Notes: a model not told the origin generated them from the sequence alone. DNA of 64,000 nucleotides from Streptomyces sp. Ncost-T10-10d (GCF_900091955.1 NZ_FMDF01000182.1:62001-126000), one strand, 5' to 3'. Positions 36,805 through 46,226 are shown, numbered from the stretch's first letter. Made by a program: numbers and translations.

Positions 36805-37965
36805 ATGCCGACCCTGACCAGCGGAACACCGCTCGACGTACCCCGAGGGCTCGCCGGAGTCGTCGTCACCGACACGACCCTCGGCGATGTCCGCGGCCGC
36901 GAGGGCTTCTACCACTACCGGCAGTACTCGGCGATCGAACTGGCACAGACCCGCAGTTTCGAGGACGTCTGGCACCTGATGTTCGAGGGCACACTGCCCG
37001 ATGCCACAGCCCGTGCCGAATTCGCCGCCCACACCGCCGCGCTGCGCCGACTGCCCGCCGAGGTACGCGAGGCCCTGCCCGCCATAGCCCGCGCGGGAGC
37101 CGTCTCCGGACCCCTGGCCGGCCTGCGCACCGCCCTCTCGCTCCTCGGCGCCTCGGCCGGCTTCCGGCCGGTGTACGACATCGACGCCGACCGGCGCCGC
37201 AGCGATGCCCTGGCCGCCTGCGCCGCAGTCCCCACTGTGCTCACGGCCCTGCATCGGCTCGGCCAGGGCCTCGAACCGGTCGAGCCGCGCGACGATCTGC
37301 CCTACGCGGCCAACTACCTCTACATGCTCACCGGTTCCGTACCGGACGCCGCACGCGTCAGGGCCGTGGAGCAGTATCTGATATCCACCATCGACCACGG
37401 CTTCAACGCATCGACCTTCACCGGTCGCGTCGTCGCGTCCACCGGCGCCGACGTCGCGGCCTGTCTGGTGGCGGCCGTCGGCGCGCTCTCCGGACCACTG
37501 CACGGCGGAGCGCCCAGCCGCGCCCTCGACACCCTGGACGCCATCGGCACCCCCGACCGCATCGACGGCTGGATCCGCGAGCGGGTGCTCGCGGGCGAGC
37601 GGATCATGGGCTTCGGTCACCCCGTGTACCGCACCGAGGACCCGCGCTCACGCATGCTGCGCGGAATCGCCCAGGGCTTCGGCGGCCCGCTCGTCGACTT
37701 CGCCGTCGAGGTCGAACGGCAGGTCGAGGCGATCCTCGCCGAGCTCAAGCCGGGCCGTGAGCTGCACACCAACGTGGAGTTCTACGCCGGAGTCGTCATG
37801 GAGCTGTGCGGGCTGCCGCGCGAGATGTTCACGCCGACGTTCTGCGCGGCGCGGGTGGTCGGCTGGAGCGCCAATATCCTGGAGCAGGCGGAGGACTCGA
37901 AGATCATCCGTCCGGCGGCCCGATACGTCGGTACGCCCCCGCCGCAGCCGGTCCCGGCGCTCTGA
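36805..37965 (+). CDS. Citrate synthase/2-methylcitrate synthase
   Basis: A 386-residue citrate synthase that condenses oxaloacetate with acetyl-CoA (or propionyl-CoA). Blocks visible: LGDVRGREGFYHYRQYSAIELA, the catalytic-type ALSGPLHGGAPSRALDTL, and GFGHPVYRTEDPRSRML with its active-site His, then ELHTNVEFYAGVVM with the catalytic Asp/Glu region. Family position is closer to the short bacterial and 2-methylcitrate-like enzymes. The ATG at 36805 follows GGAGGA, favoured over an in-frame start at 36754 inside the operator. It is followed 21 bp later by a CobW-type GTPase gene in the same direction. Confidence 0.92.
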   Translation: MPTLTSGTPLDVPRGLAGVVVTDTTLGDVRGREGFYHYRQYSAIELAQTRSFEDVWHLMFEGTLPDATARAEFAAHTAALRRLPAEVREALPAIARAGAVSGPLAGLRTALSLLGASAGFRPVYDIDADRRRSDALAACAAVPTVLTALHRLGQGLEPVEPRDDLPYAANYLYMLTGSVPDAARVRAVEQYLISTIDHGFNASTFTGRVVASTGADVAACLVAAVGALSGPLHGGAPSRALDTLDAIGTPDRIDGWIRERVLAGERIMGFGHPVYRTEDPRSRMLRGIAQGFGGPLVDFAVEVERQVEAILAELKPGRELHTNVEFYAGVVMELCGLPREMFTPTFCAARVVGWSANILEQAEDSKIIRPAARYVGTPPPQPVPAL

Positions 37966-37986
37966 CGTCCCCGAGGAAGGTCCCCG

Positions 37987-39120
37987 TTGAACCCGTCGTT
38001 CCCGCCCCCCAAGCAGCAGATCCCGGTCATCGTCCTTGCGGGGTTCCTGGGATCCGGCAAGACGACACTGCTCAACCACCTCCTCCGTAACCGTGCGGGA
38101 AACCGGATCGGCGTGATCGTCAACGACTTCGGCTCCATCGAGATCGACGCCATGACGGTCTCGGGGCAGGTCGGCTCGACGGTCTCGCTGGGCAACGGAT
38201 GCCTGTGCTGCGCGGTCGACGTGAGCGAACTCGACACCTTCCTGGAGACGCTGACCCGGCCCGCCGCCCGCCTCGACGTGATCGTTATCGAGGCCAGCGG
38301 ACTCGCGGAGCCGCAGGAGCTCGTGCGTATGCTCCTGGCCAGCGACAATCCGCACATTGTGTACGGGGGACTGGTGGAGGTCGTCGATGCCGCAGAGTTC
38401 GATGCCAGCCGGGAGCGCCATCCGGAGATCGACCGCCATCTCGCTGTCGCCGATCTTGTCGTGCTCAACAAGACCGACCGGGTCGGGATCGAGGAGCAGG
38501 CCCGTATCCGGGACGTCATCGCTGCGGCCGCTGCCTCGGCCGGCGACGCAGCGGCGGGGGGCAGCGCGGCCGCCGTCATCTGCGCCACGTACGGACGCAT
38601 CGACCCCGAGCTGCTCTTCGATCCGGCGCTGCGGCCGGACGGTGAGGAGAAGGCGCGCCAGCTCACTTTCGAGGATGTGCTCCTGGCGGAACAGTCAGGG
38701 GAAGAGGCCGGCGCCGGACACGGTCACCATCTGCATGCCGCGTACGACAGCGTGTCCTTCACTGCGGACATACCCATGAACCCCCGCCGACTGATGGAGT
38801 TTCTCGACTCCAGGCCGCAGGGTCTCTACCGGATCAAGGGGTTCGTCGACTTCGGCGTGGGCGACCGCGGCAACAAGTATGTCCTGCACGCGGTCGGCAG
38901 GTTCCTCCGGTTCGACCCGCAGCCGTGGACCCGCGACGAACCACGCCTCACGCAGCTGGTGCTGATCGGCGCAGGCATCGATCCGGAGCAACTGCACAAG
39001 GAGCTGGCCGACTGCCGCGAGAGCGCCGCCCCGATGCCTGACACGACGCAGGACGCCGCACATGAACGAAGCATGTGGGGCGTCCTGCGGTACGTGCAAC
39101 GGCCCGACGACGACGCGTAG
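37987..39120 (+). CDS. CobW/COG0523 family GTP-binding protein
   Basis: A 377-residue metallochaperone-like GTPase. The Walker A loop is LAGFLGSGKTTLLNHLL (residues about 17-33). The metal-binding motif CLCC appears in GNGCLCCAVDVSEL, and the GTPase NKxD motif in LVVLNKTDRVG. A His-rich patch (GHGHHLH, about residue 245) sits before the C-terminal domain, suggesting zinc or similar metal. The TTG start at 37987 follows GAGGAAGG. It is cotranscribed with citrate synthase, which may mean it delivers a metal ion to this enzyme set; that is inference. Confidence 0.9.
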   Translation: MNPSFPPPKQQIPVIVLAGFLGSGKTTLLNHLLRNRAGNRIGVIVNDFGSIEIDAMTVSGQVGSTVSLGNGCLCCAVDVSELDTFLETLTRPAARLDVIVIEASGLAEPQELVRMLLASDNPHIVYGGLVEVVDAAEFDASRERHPEIDRHLAVADLVVLNKTDRVGIEEQARIRDVIAAAAASAGDAAAGGSAAAVICATYGRIDPELLFDPALRPDGEEKARQLTFEDVLLAEQSGEEAGAGHGHHLHAAYDSVSFTADIPMNPRRLMEFLDSRPQGLYRIKGFVDFGVGDRGNKYVLHAVGRFLRFDPQPWTRDEPRLTQLVLIGAGIDPEQLHKELADCRESAAPMPDTTQDAAHERSMWGVLRYVQRPDDDA

Positions 39121-39149
39121 CGGCAGGCCACCCGTCGTCGGCCGACTGC

Positions 39150-41600
39150 CTACACCGGCCCCGCGATCACCGCGACCGGCTTGGCCAGCGGCGTACCCGA
39201 ACCGTCGCGCCGCGGGTCGGGCTCCGGCAGTTCGGTCGGCGCGCCGTTCTTCTGCGCGGCCCGGGCAGGCGTCGCGCCCGCCCAGCCGAACACCAGAACG
39301 TCCTCGCCCTTGAGGAACCTCTGGCAGCGCACCCCGCCGGTGGCCCGGCCCTTGCGCGGATACTGGTCGAACGGGGTGAGCTTGGACGTCAGCACCGAGT
39401 CGTCCAGCGTGCCGTGCGAGCCCGCCACTGTGAACACCACGGCGTCCACCGCCGGATCCACCGCCGTGAACGAGATCACCTCGGCATCCGCCGTGAGCTT
39501 GATCCCTGCCATGCCTCCCGCGGGCCGGCCCTGCGGCCGCACCTGCGCCGCCGGGTAGCGCAGCAACTGCGCGTCGGACGTGATGAAGACCAGGTCCTCC
39601 TCGCCCGTACGCAGTTCGGCCGCGCCGACGATCCGGTCACCGTCCTTGAGAGTGATGACCTCCAACTCGTCCTTGTTGGCCGGGTAGTCCGGCACGACCC
39701 GCTTGACGACCCCCTGAAGAGTGCCGATGGCCAGGCCGGGGGAGGCCTCGTCGAGCGTGGTGAGGCAGATGACCTCCTCGTCGCTCTCCAGCGTGAGGAA
39801 CTCCGAAACCATCGCACCGCCCGAAAGGCTGGGCGCGGCATGGGTGTCCGGCAGCTGGGGCAGATCGATCACCGCGAGCCGCAGCAGCCGCCCCGTGGAC
39901 GTCACCACGCCCACATCGCCACGGGCCGTCGCCGGTACGGCCGACACGATCACATCGTGCTTGGCACGCTTGGTGTCCTCGGCGAAGACGATCGGATCGT
40001 CATGGGCGGTACGGGCCAGCAGGCCGGTCGAGGACAGCAGCACCCGGCACGGGTCGTCCGCGACCTCCAGCGGCACCGAGGCGACCTGCGAACCGGCCGA
40101 CTCCAGCAGTACCGTACGCCGGTCGGTGCCGAACTTCTTGGCGACCGCGGCCAGTTCGGAGGAGACGAGCTTGCGCAGCTCGGCGTCCGATTCGAGGATG
40201 GCGGTCAGCGCGTCGATCTCGGTGTTGAGCCGGTCCCGCTCGCTCTCCAGCTCGATCCGGTCGAACCGCGTCAGCCGGCGCAGCGGGGTGTCCAGAATGT
40301 ACTGCGTCTGGACCTCGCTCAACGAGAAGTGCTCGATGAGCCGCTCCTTCGCCTGCGCCGAGTTGTCGCTGGACCGGATGAGCCGGATGACCTCGTCGAT
40401 GTCGATCAGCGCGACGAGCAGGCCCTCGACCAGATGCAGCCGGTCGCGACGCTTGCCCCGGCGGAACTCGCTGCGTCGGCGCACCACGTCGAAGCGGTGG
40501 TCGAGATAGACCTCGAGGAGCTCCTTGAGGCCCAGCGTGAGCGGCTGTCCGTCGACCAGCGCCACATTGTTGATACCGAAGGAATCCTCCATCGGAGTCA
40601 GCTTGTAGAGCTGCTCCAGCACAGCCTCCGGCACGAAGCCGTTCTTCACCTCGATGACCAGGCGCAGACCGTGCTCGCGGTCGGTCAGGTCCTTCACGTC
40701 CGCGATGCCCTGGAGCTTCTTCGCCGAGACCAGATCCTTGATCTTGGCGATCACCTTCTCCGGGCCGACGGCGAAGGGAAGTTCGGTGACGACCAGACCC
40801 TTGCGGCGCGCCGTCACATTCTCGACGGCGACGGTCGCACGGATCTTGAACGTGCCGCGTCCGCCGGCGTACGCGTCCTTGATGCCACTCAGGCCCACGA
40901 TCCGGCCACCCGTCGGCAGATCGGGACCGGGGACGAACCGCATCAGGGTCTCCAGGTCCGCACCCGGATGCTTGATCAGATGGCGGGCGGCGGCGATGAC
41001 CTCGCCCAGGTTGTGCGGCGGCATATTGGTCGCCATGCCGACTGCGATCCCCGACGACCCGTTGACCAGGAGGTTCGGATACGCGGCCGGGAGAACGGTC
41101 GGCTCCTGCTCCTGACCGTCGTAATTCGACTGGAAAGCGACGGTGTCCTCGTCGATCGACTCCGTCATCAGTGACGTCGCGTCGGCCATCCGGCACTCGG
41201 TGTAGCGCATGGCGGCCGGCGGGTCGTCGTTTCCGAGCGAGCCGAAGTTGCCGTGGCCGTCGACCAGGGGGAGCCGCATGGAGAACGGCTGCGCCAGACG
41301 GACCAGCGCGTCGTAGATCGACGCATCGCCGTGCGGGTGCAACTTGCCCATGACCTCGCCGACGACACGGGCGCACTTCACATAGCCGCGGTCGGGGCGC
41401 AGGCCCATCTCGTTCATCTGGTACACGATGCGGCGGTGCACCGGCTTCATACCGTCACGGGCGTCCGGCAGGGCCCGTGAGTAGATCACCGAGTACGCGT
41501 ACTCAAGGAAGGAGCCCTGCATTTCGTCGACGACGTCGATATCGAGGATCTTCTCCTCGAAGTCGTCCGGCGGCGGGGTCTTCGTGCTGCGGCGGGCCAT
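39150..41600 (-). CDS. parC: DNA topoisomerase IV subunit A
   Basis: An 816-residue cleavage subunit of the type IIA enzyme, partner of ParE at 25740. The catalytic tyrosine is Tyr133 in PPAAMRYTECRM. The N-terminal motif FLEYAYSVIYSRALPDARDGMKPVHRRI and QMNEMGLRPDRGYVKCARVVGEVMGKLHPHGDASIYDAL form the quinolone-target region. The C-terminal half is a six-bladed propeller with basic residues. This is ParC rather than GyrA by context and by the short N-terminus (EEKILDIDVVDEMQGS). It converges with the CobW-type gene. Confidence 0.9.
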   Translation of the reverse strand: MARRSTKTPPPDDFEEKILDIDVVDEMQGSFLEYAYSVIYSRALPDARDGMKPVHRRIVYQMNEMGLRPDRGYVKCARVVGEVMGKLHPHGDASIYDALVRLAQPFSMRLPLVDGHGNFGSLGNDDPPAAMRYTECRMADATSLMTESIDEDTVAFQSNYDGQEQEPTVLPAAYPNLLVNGSSGIAVGMATNMPPHNLGEVIAAARHLIKHPGADLETLMRFVPGPDLPTGGRIVGLSGIKDAYAGGRGTFKIRATVAVENVTARRKGLVVTELPFAVGPEKVIAKIKDLVSAKKLQGIADVKDLTDREHGLRLVIEVKNGFVPEAVLEQLYKLTPMEDSFGINNVALVDGQPLTLGLKELLEVYLDHRFDVVRRRSEFRRGKRRDRLHLVEGLLVALIDIDEVIRLIRSSDNSAQAKERLIEHFSLSEVQTQYILDTPLRRLTRFDRIELESERDRLNTEIDALTAILESDAELRKLVSSELAAVAKKFGTDRRTVLLESAGSQVASVPLEVADDPCRVLLSSTGLLARTAHDDPIVFAEDTKRAKHDVIVSAVPATARGDVGVVTSTGRLLRLAVIDLPQLPDTHAAPSLSGGAMVSEFLTLESDEEVICLTTLDEASPGLAIGTLQGVVKRVVPDYPANKDELEVITLKDGDRIVGAAELRTGEEDLVFITSDAQLLRYPAAQVRPQGRPAGGMAGIKLTADAEVISFTAVDPAVDAVVFTVAGSHGTLDDSVLTSKLTPFDQYPRKGRATGGVRCQRFLKGEDVLVFGWAGATPARAAQKNGAPTELPEPDPRRDGSGTPLAKPVAVIAGPV

Positions 41601-41870
41601 CGCTGCTGCGACTCCTTCACGGATTCTGTTCGGGCAACCTCAGGTTCTGACGCGGACCATTGTGGACCGCCGCACTGACATCGCCGACCTCGACCCGTCC
41701 CAAGAGCCGTTCCCGACCCCTGTCGAGGTGGCTTCACGACCCGTCCCGCGGGGGATGCGCCCCTCTTTCACGCGAACTTCCGCGGTATGGGAACTTCGCC
41801 AGGTGTCTGTGCGCTTGCTTACAGTGGCAGGTCTCGCAGGAAATCCAGTATCGCGATCGAAGGGACGTAC

Positions 41871-43250
41871 ATGCCCATGGGTCACACGGCCACAGCCCAG
41901 GCCGGCTCCGGCGGCTTGACAGCGACCGAGCACCGTCTGGCCAACGGCCTGCGCGTGGTGCTCTCCGAGGACCATCTGACCCCGGTTGCCGCGGTCTGCC
42001 TCTGGTACGACGTCGGATCGCGCCACGAGGTCGAGGGACGCACCGGTCTGGCTCACCTCTTCGAGCACCTGATGTTCCAGGGCTCCGGCCAGGTCAAGGG
42101 GAACGGACACTTCGAGCTGGTGCAGGGAGCCGGAGGTTCGCTCAACGGGACCACCAGCTTCGAGCGCACCAACTACTTCGAGACCATGCCCACGCACCAG
42201 CTGGAGCTGGCTCTCTGGCTCGAGGCCGACCGGATGGGCTCGCTGCTCGCCGCGCTCGACGAGGAGTCCATGGAGAACCAGCGCGACGTCGTCAAGAACG
42301 AGCGCCGCCAGCGCTACGACAACGTCCCCTACGGCACGGCGTTCGAGAAGCTGACGGCACTGGCCTACCCCGAGGGTCACCCGTACCACCACACGCCGAT
42401 CGGTTCGATGGCGGACCTGGACGCCGCGACCCTCGAGGACGCCCGCACCTTCTTCCGCACGTACTACGCGCCCAACAACGCGGTGCTCTCGGTCGTCGGC
42501 GACATCGACCCCGAGCAGACCCTCGCCTGGATCGAGAAGTACTTCGGCTCCATCCCGTCCCACGACGGCAAGCGGCCGCCGCGTGACGGTACGCTCCCCG
42601 AGACCATCGGCGAGCAGCTGCGCGAAGAGGTGCATGAAGAGGTTCCGGCACGGGCGCTGATGGCTGCCTACCGGCTGCCGCACGACGGCACCCGTGAGTG
42701 TGATGCGGCAGACCTCGCGCTGACCGTGCTCGGCGGCGGCGAGTCGTCGCGGCTGCACAACCGTCTGGTCCGCCGTGACCGCACCGCCGTGGCGGCCGGG
42801 TTCGGGCTGCTGCGACTGGCCGGTGCGCCCTCGCTCGGCTGGCTGGACGTCAAGACGTCCGGCGGCGTCGAGGTGCCGCAGATCGAGGCCGCGGTCGACG
42901 AGGAGCTTGCCCGCTTCGCCGCCGAGGGCCCCACGCCCGAGGAAATGGAACGTGCGCAGGCCCAGTTGGAGCGCGAGTGGCTGGACCGGCTCGGTACGGT
43001 CGCGGGCCGTGCCGACGAACTCTGCCGGTTCACCGTGCTGTTCGGAGACCCGCAGCTCGCCCTGACCGCCGTACAGCGGGTGCTCGATGTCACCGCGGCA
43101 GAGGTCCAGGCGGTCGCCAAGGCCCAGCTGCGCCCCGACAACCGGGCGGTGCTGGTCTACGAGCCGGTCGAATCGGCCGAGCCCGCGGACTCGGCGGACA
43201 CCGAGACCGGCGACAACGACACCGACGCGCACGAAGGAGCGGACAAGTGA
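41871..43250 (+). CDS. M16 family zinc metallopeptidase (active subunit)
   Basis: A 459-residue peptidase of the pitrilysin/PqqL family. The inverted zinc motif H62-x-x-E65-H66 is clear in GLAHLFEHLMFQGSG. The third zinc ligand is in a downstream Glu (KNERRQRYDN). The chain has the two-domain M16 pattern, with YAPNNAVLSVVGDIDPEQ between them. The ATG at 41871 follows AAGGGA. Such proteins form pairs, and the next gene overlaps by 4 bp (GTGA). The substrate is unknown. Confidence 0.9.
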   Translation: MPMGHTATAQAGSGGLTATEHRLANGLRVVLSEDHLTPVAAVCLWYDVGSRHEVEGRTGLAHLFEHLMFQGSGQVKGNGHFELVQGAGGSLNGTTSFERTNYFETMPTHQLELALWLEADRMGSLLAALDEESMENQRDVVKNERRQRYDNVPYGTAFEKLTALAYPEGHPYHHTPIGSMADLDAATLEDARTFFRTYYAPNNAVLSVVGDIDPEQTLAWIEKYFGSIPSHDGKRPPRDGTLPETIGEQLREEVHEEVPARALMAAYRLPHDGTRECDAADLALTVLGGGESSRLHNRLVRRDRTAVAAGFGLLRLAGAPSLGWLDVKTSGGVEVPQIEAAVDEELARFAAEGPTPEEMERAQAQLEREWLDRLGTVAGRADELCRFTVLFGDPQLALTAVQRVLDVTAAEVQAVAKAQLRPDNRAVLVYEPVESAEPADSADTETGDNDTDAHEGADK

Positions 43251-44659
43251 CTGACGCTGCCGCGACTGGAGTTTCGATGCAGTACCACCCGCAGCCGGCC
43301 CCCGGCCTCGCCCGCCCCTGGGCCTTCCCCGCGCCGGAGCGCGGTGCCCTGCCCAACGGTCTCACGGTGCTGCGCTGCCACCGCCCCGGCCAGCAGGTCG
43401 TGGCGGTCGAGATCTTCCTCGACGCCCCGCTGGACGCCGAGCCCGAGGGCCTCGACGGCGTGGCCACGATCATGTCGCGGGCGCTGTCCGAGGGCACCGA
43501 CAAGCACACCGCCGAAGAGTTCGCCGCCGAGCTGGAGCGCTGCGGCGCCACCCTCGACGCGCACGCCGACCACCCTGGCATCCGGGTCTCCCTGGAGGTC
43601 CCGGCCTCCCGCCTGGCCAAGGCGCTCGCGCTGGTCGCCGAGGCGCTGCGGGCGCCCGCCTTCGCCGACAGCGAGATCGAACGGCTGGTACGCAACCGGC
43701 TCGACGAGATCCCGCACGAGCAGGCCAACCCGGCCCGGCGCGCCGCCAAGCAGCTCTCCAAGGAGCTCTTCCCGGCAGCGGCGCGGATGTCGCGCCCGCG
43801 CCAGGGCACCGAGGAGACGGTGGAGCGGATCGACTCGGCCGCCGTGCGTGCCTTCTTCGACGCCCACGTCCGGCCGTCCACGGCAACCGCCGTGGTCGTC
43901 GGTGACCTCACCGGCATCGACCTGGACGCCCTGCTCGCCGACACCCTCGGCGACTGGTCGGGAGACACCGCGGAGCCTCGTCCCGCCCCGCCGATCACCG
44001 CCGACGACACCGGCCGAGTCGTGATCGTCGACCGTCCGGGCGCGGTGCAGACGCAGCTGCTGATCGGCCGGATCGGCGCCGATCGGCACGACAGCGTGTG
44101 GCCGGCCCAGGTGCTGGGCACGTACTGCCTGGGCGGCACGCTCACCTCCCGGCTGGACCGTGTGCTGCGCGAGGAGAAGGGCTACACCTACGGGGTACGG
44201 GCATTTGCCCAGGTGCTGCGGTCGTCGGCCCCGGATTCCGCCTCGGGGGCGAGTGGTGCGGCGATGCTCGCCATCAGCGGATCGGTGGACACGGAGTCCA
44301 CGGGACCGGCGCTGGAGGACCTGTGGACGGTCCTGCGGACCCTGGCGGCCGAGGGGCTGACCGATGAAGAGCGTGAGACGGCCGTGCAGAACCTCGTGGG
44401 TGTCGCACCGCTGAAGTTCGAGACGGCGGCCTCGGTCGCGGGCACACTCGCCGACCAGGTCGAGCAGCACCTCCCGGACGACTACCAGGCACAGTTGTAC
44501 GCCCTGCTCGCGGAGACCGGCACGGTCGAGGCGACCGCTGCGGTGGTCAACGCCTTCCCGGGTGACCGGCTGGTCACGATCCTCGTCGGTGACGCGTCAC
44601 AGATCGAGGAGCCGGTCCGGTCCCTGGGCATCGGAGAGGTGTCGGTGGTCGCCGGCTGA
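43247..44659 (+). CDS. M16 family peptidase-like protein, inactive partner
   Basis: A 470-residue M16 homologue without the zinc motif: the position reads GLDGVATIMSRALSEGT, so HxxEH is absent. The remaining fold is intact (VVVGDLTGIDLDALLADTLG, then LGGTLTSRLDRVLREEKGYTYGVRAFAQV). As in PqqF-like and mitochondrial pairs, the inactive subunit probably shapes substrate binding for its neighbour, which is inference. The GTG at 43247 overlaps the preceding stop codon. A GC-rich hairpin around 44691-44728 may end transcription. Confidence 0.88.
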   Translation: MTDAAATGVSMQYHPQPAPGLARPWAFPAPERGALPNGLTVLRCHRPGQQVVAVEIFLDAPLDAEPEGLDGVATIMSRALSEGTDKHTAEEFAAELERCGATLDAHADHPGIRVSLEVPASRLAKALALVAEALRAPAFADSEIERLVRNRLDEIPHEQANPARRAAKQLSKELFPAAARMSRPRQGTEETVERIDSAAVRAFFDAHVRPSTATAVVVGDLTGIDLDALLADTLGDWSGDTAEPRPAPPITADDTGRVVIVDRPGAVQTQLLIGRIGADRHDSVWPAQVLGTYCLGGTLTSRLDRVLREEKGYTYGVRAFAQVLRSSAPDSASGASGAAMLAISGSVDTESTGPALEDLWTVLRTLAAEGLTDEERETAVQNLVGVAPLKFETAASVAGTLADQVEQHLPDDYQAQLYALLAETGTVEATAAVVNAFPGDRLVTILVGDASQIEEPVRSLGIGEVSVVAG

Positions 44660-44932
44660 CGGGCGTACCGGTCGAGGACATCGGACGGCCGGCCGGGCCG
44701 AGGCGGGCGACCCCCGCCCGGCCGGCCCGTTGCGTGTGACAGCCCGCCGGTCGACTTTCACGTTCGACCGAGCACCGAAGGCAACGGCCGGTACCCCCGC
44801 CATATGTCTGCATATCGGGACAGAAGGAAGACCCCTGTGAGCGAAGTCTCGCCGGAGTCTTCCTATTTGTTCGTTTCGCTAGGGAGGTTGCCTGTCTGCC
44901 CTGTGGGATGCGCTACAAAACAGCCTGTCCGT

Positions 44933-44962
44933 TTGGTGAATGCACGTGACCCCGCTTAGCGT
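44933..44962 (+). promoter_or_regulatory. Promoter for the M23 peptidase gene
   Basis: TTGGTG (44933-44938) and TAGCGT (44957-44962) are 18 nt apart. Transcription would begin near 44969 and make a leader of about 218 nt that contains the riboswitch. Confidence 0.6.
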
Positions 44963-45014
44963 CGGCTGGGCTGTCCGTCACTCGTATGCCGCATCCGTGA
45001 CATACCGGGCAGCC

Positions 45015-45172
45015 ATCGCCGAGTCCCCGTCAGGCGCGAGCCTGGGGAGCCGGGGACCCATGCAGTCCCTGGGGTGAATCGGATGCCTGAGCCCGGATGA
45101 GGCCGGGGCGTCCGTAGGAGACCTTCCTGCTCCGAACCCGTCAGCTAACCCGGTAGGCGAGAAGGAAGGAAA
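45015..45172 (+). ncRNA. ydaO/yuaA-type c-di-AMP riboswitch
   Basis: The leader carries the diagnostic ydaO elements in order: GCCGAGTCC (45018 onward), GCCGGGGACCCA (45049-45060), TGGGGTGAATC (45070-45080), AGGAGACCTTCCTGC, and CCGAACCCGTCAGCTAACC (45132-45150), followed by CGGTAGGCGAG. These riboswitches bind cyclic di-AMP and, in Streptomyces, turn off cell-wall hydrolase genes. It ends just before the M23 peptidase start. Boundaries are approximate. Confidence 0.93.
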
Positions 45173-45186
45173 GGATCAGCCACTTC

Positions 45187-45999
45187 ATGGCGTTCACCCG
45201 TGCCACCGGGAAGCATCGTGCCCCGAGCCGACTGACGCGCAGCAGCGCGAAGATCGCCGGCGTCGCGGCTCTGGCCACCACCGGCGTCATCGGCGGCATG
45301 GCCTCTCCGGCCCTCGCCGCGGACTCCTCCATCAGTGAGACCGGTCTGAACCAGGTCATCGCCATCCAGGGTGCCCTCGCCGAGCAGATCGACGCCCAGG
45401 CCGACGCGCAGAAGCGCCAGGCCGATGTCGCGGCGAAGGCGAAGGCCGAGGCCCAGCGGAAGGCCGAGGCCGAGAAGAAGGCCGAAGCCGAGAAGAAGGC
45501 CGAGGCGAAGGCCAAGGCCGAGGCGAAGCGCGCGGCCGAGGTGCGCGCCGAGAAGGCCCGAGCCGCCCGGTCCGCCGAGCGCACACGCCTGGGTTCCTTC
45601 CAGCTCCCGGTCGCCGGTTCGTACGTCACCACCGGCTACAAGTCCAGTGGCTCGCTCTGGTCCTCCGGCAGCCACTCGGGCATCGACTTCCACGCCGCGT
45701 CCGGCAGCTCCGTCGTCGCCGTCGGCGCCGGTACGGTCGTCGAGGCCGGCTGGGGAGGCGCGTACGGCAACAACATCGTGCTCCGGATGACGGACGGCAC
45801 GTACACGCAGTACGGCCACCTCTCCTCGATCGGCGTCTCCGTCGGCCAGAGCGTCGGCGCCGGCCAGCAGATCGGCCTCTCCGGCTCGACCGGCAACTCC
45901 ACCGGTCCGCATCTCCACTTCGAGGCCCGGACCACGCCGTTGTACGGCTCCGACATGGACCCCGTCGCGTACCTGCGCGCGCACGGCGTCAACGTCTGA
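45187..45999 (+). CDS. Secreted M23 (LytM-type) cell-wall endopeptidase
   Basis: A 270-residue exported protein. The signal peptide is residues about 1-45 (IAGVAALATTGVIGGMASPALAA). Residues about 60-135 form a repetitive Ala/Lys/Glu coiled coil (AEAEKKAEAEKKAEAKAKAE). The M23 domain has GSHSGIDFHAA with the first zinc His/Asp, and GPHLHFEARTTP with the second His pair, so it is active. It is expected to cut peptidoglycan peptide crosslinks. The ATG at 45187 follows the c-di-AMP riboswitch, so osmotic or wall-stress signalling probably controls it. Terminator at 46026. Confidence 0.93.
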   Translation: MAFTRATGKHRAPSRLTRSSAKIAGVAALATTGVIGGMASPALAADSSISETGLNQVIAIQGALAEQIDAQADAQKRQADVAAKAKAEAQRKAEAEKKAEAEKKAEAKAKAEAKRAAEVRAEKARAARSAERTRLGSFQLPVAGSYVTTGYKSSGSLWSSGSHSGIDFHAASGSSVVAVGAGTVVEAGWGGAYGNNIVLRMTDGTYTQYGHLSSIGVSVGQSVGAGQQIGLSGSTGNSTGPHLHFEARTTPLYGSDMDPVAYLRAHGVNV

Positions 46000-46025
46000 C
46001 CGACGCTCCACCCGCAGCACCCCTT

Positions 46026-46056
46026 CGAAGGCCCCGGCAGCGCGCCGGGGCCTTCG
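46026..46056 (+). terminator. Terminator after the M23 peptidase gene
   Basis: A perfect 13-bp stem, CGAAGGCCCCGGC (46026-46038) with GCCGGGGCCTTCG (46044-46056), and a 5-nt loop. Confidence 0.85.
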
Positions 46057-46119
46057 CCGTGCCCGGCCTCCGCGCCACCCGCAGCGCCTGCTCCCCCAAC
46101 CGTCCTGTGGCCAAAAGAT

Positions 46120-46160
46120 ATTCATGAATTTCCACCCGGCATCGGAAATGCGGCCGCATT
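46120..46160. promoter_or_regulatory. Palindromes upstream of the GntR gene, possible operator
   Basis: ATTCATGAAT (46120-46129) and AATGCGGCCGCATT (46147-46160) are perfect palindromes. The second ends 4 nt before TAGAGT (46165-46170), a possible -10 element. They suit an autoregulatory site for the GntR protein starting at 46227. Confidence 0.5.
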
Positions 46161-46226
46161 GCAATAGAGTCGCGGAACAGGCGTCGGTCGGCCGCGTTTC
46201 GCGGGGATTAAGGCGGAGGTTCGGAC

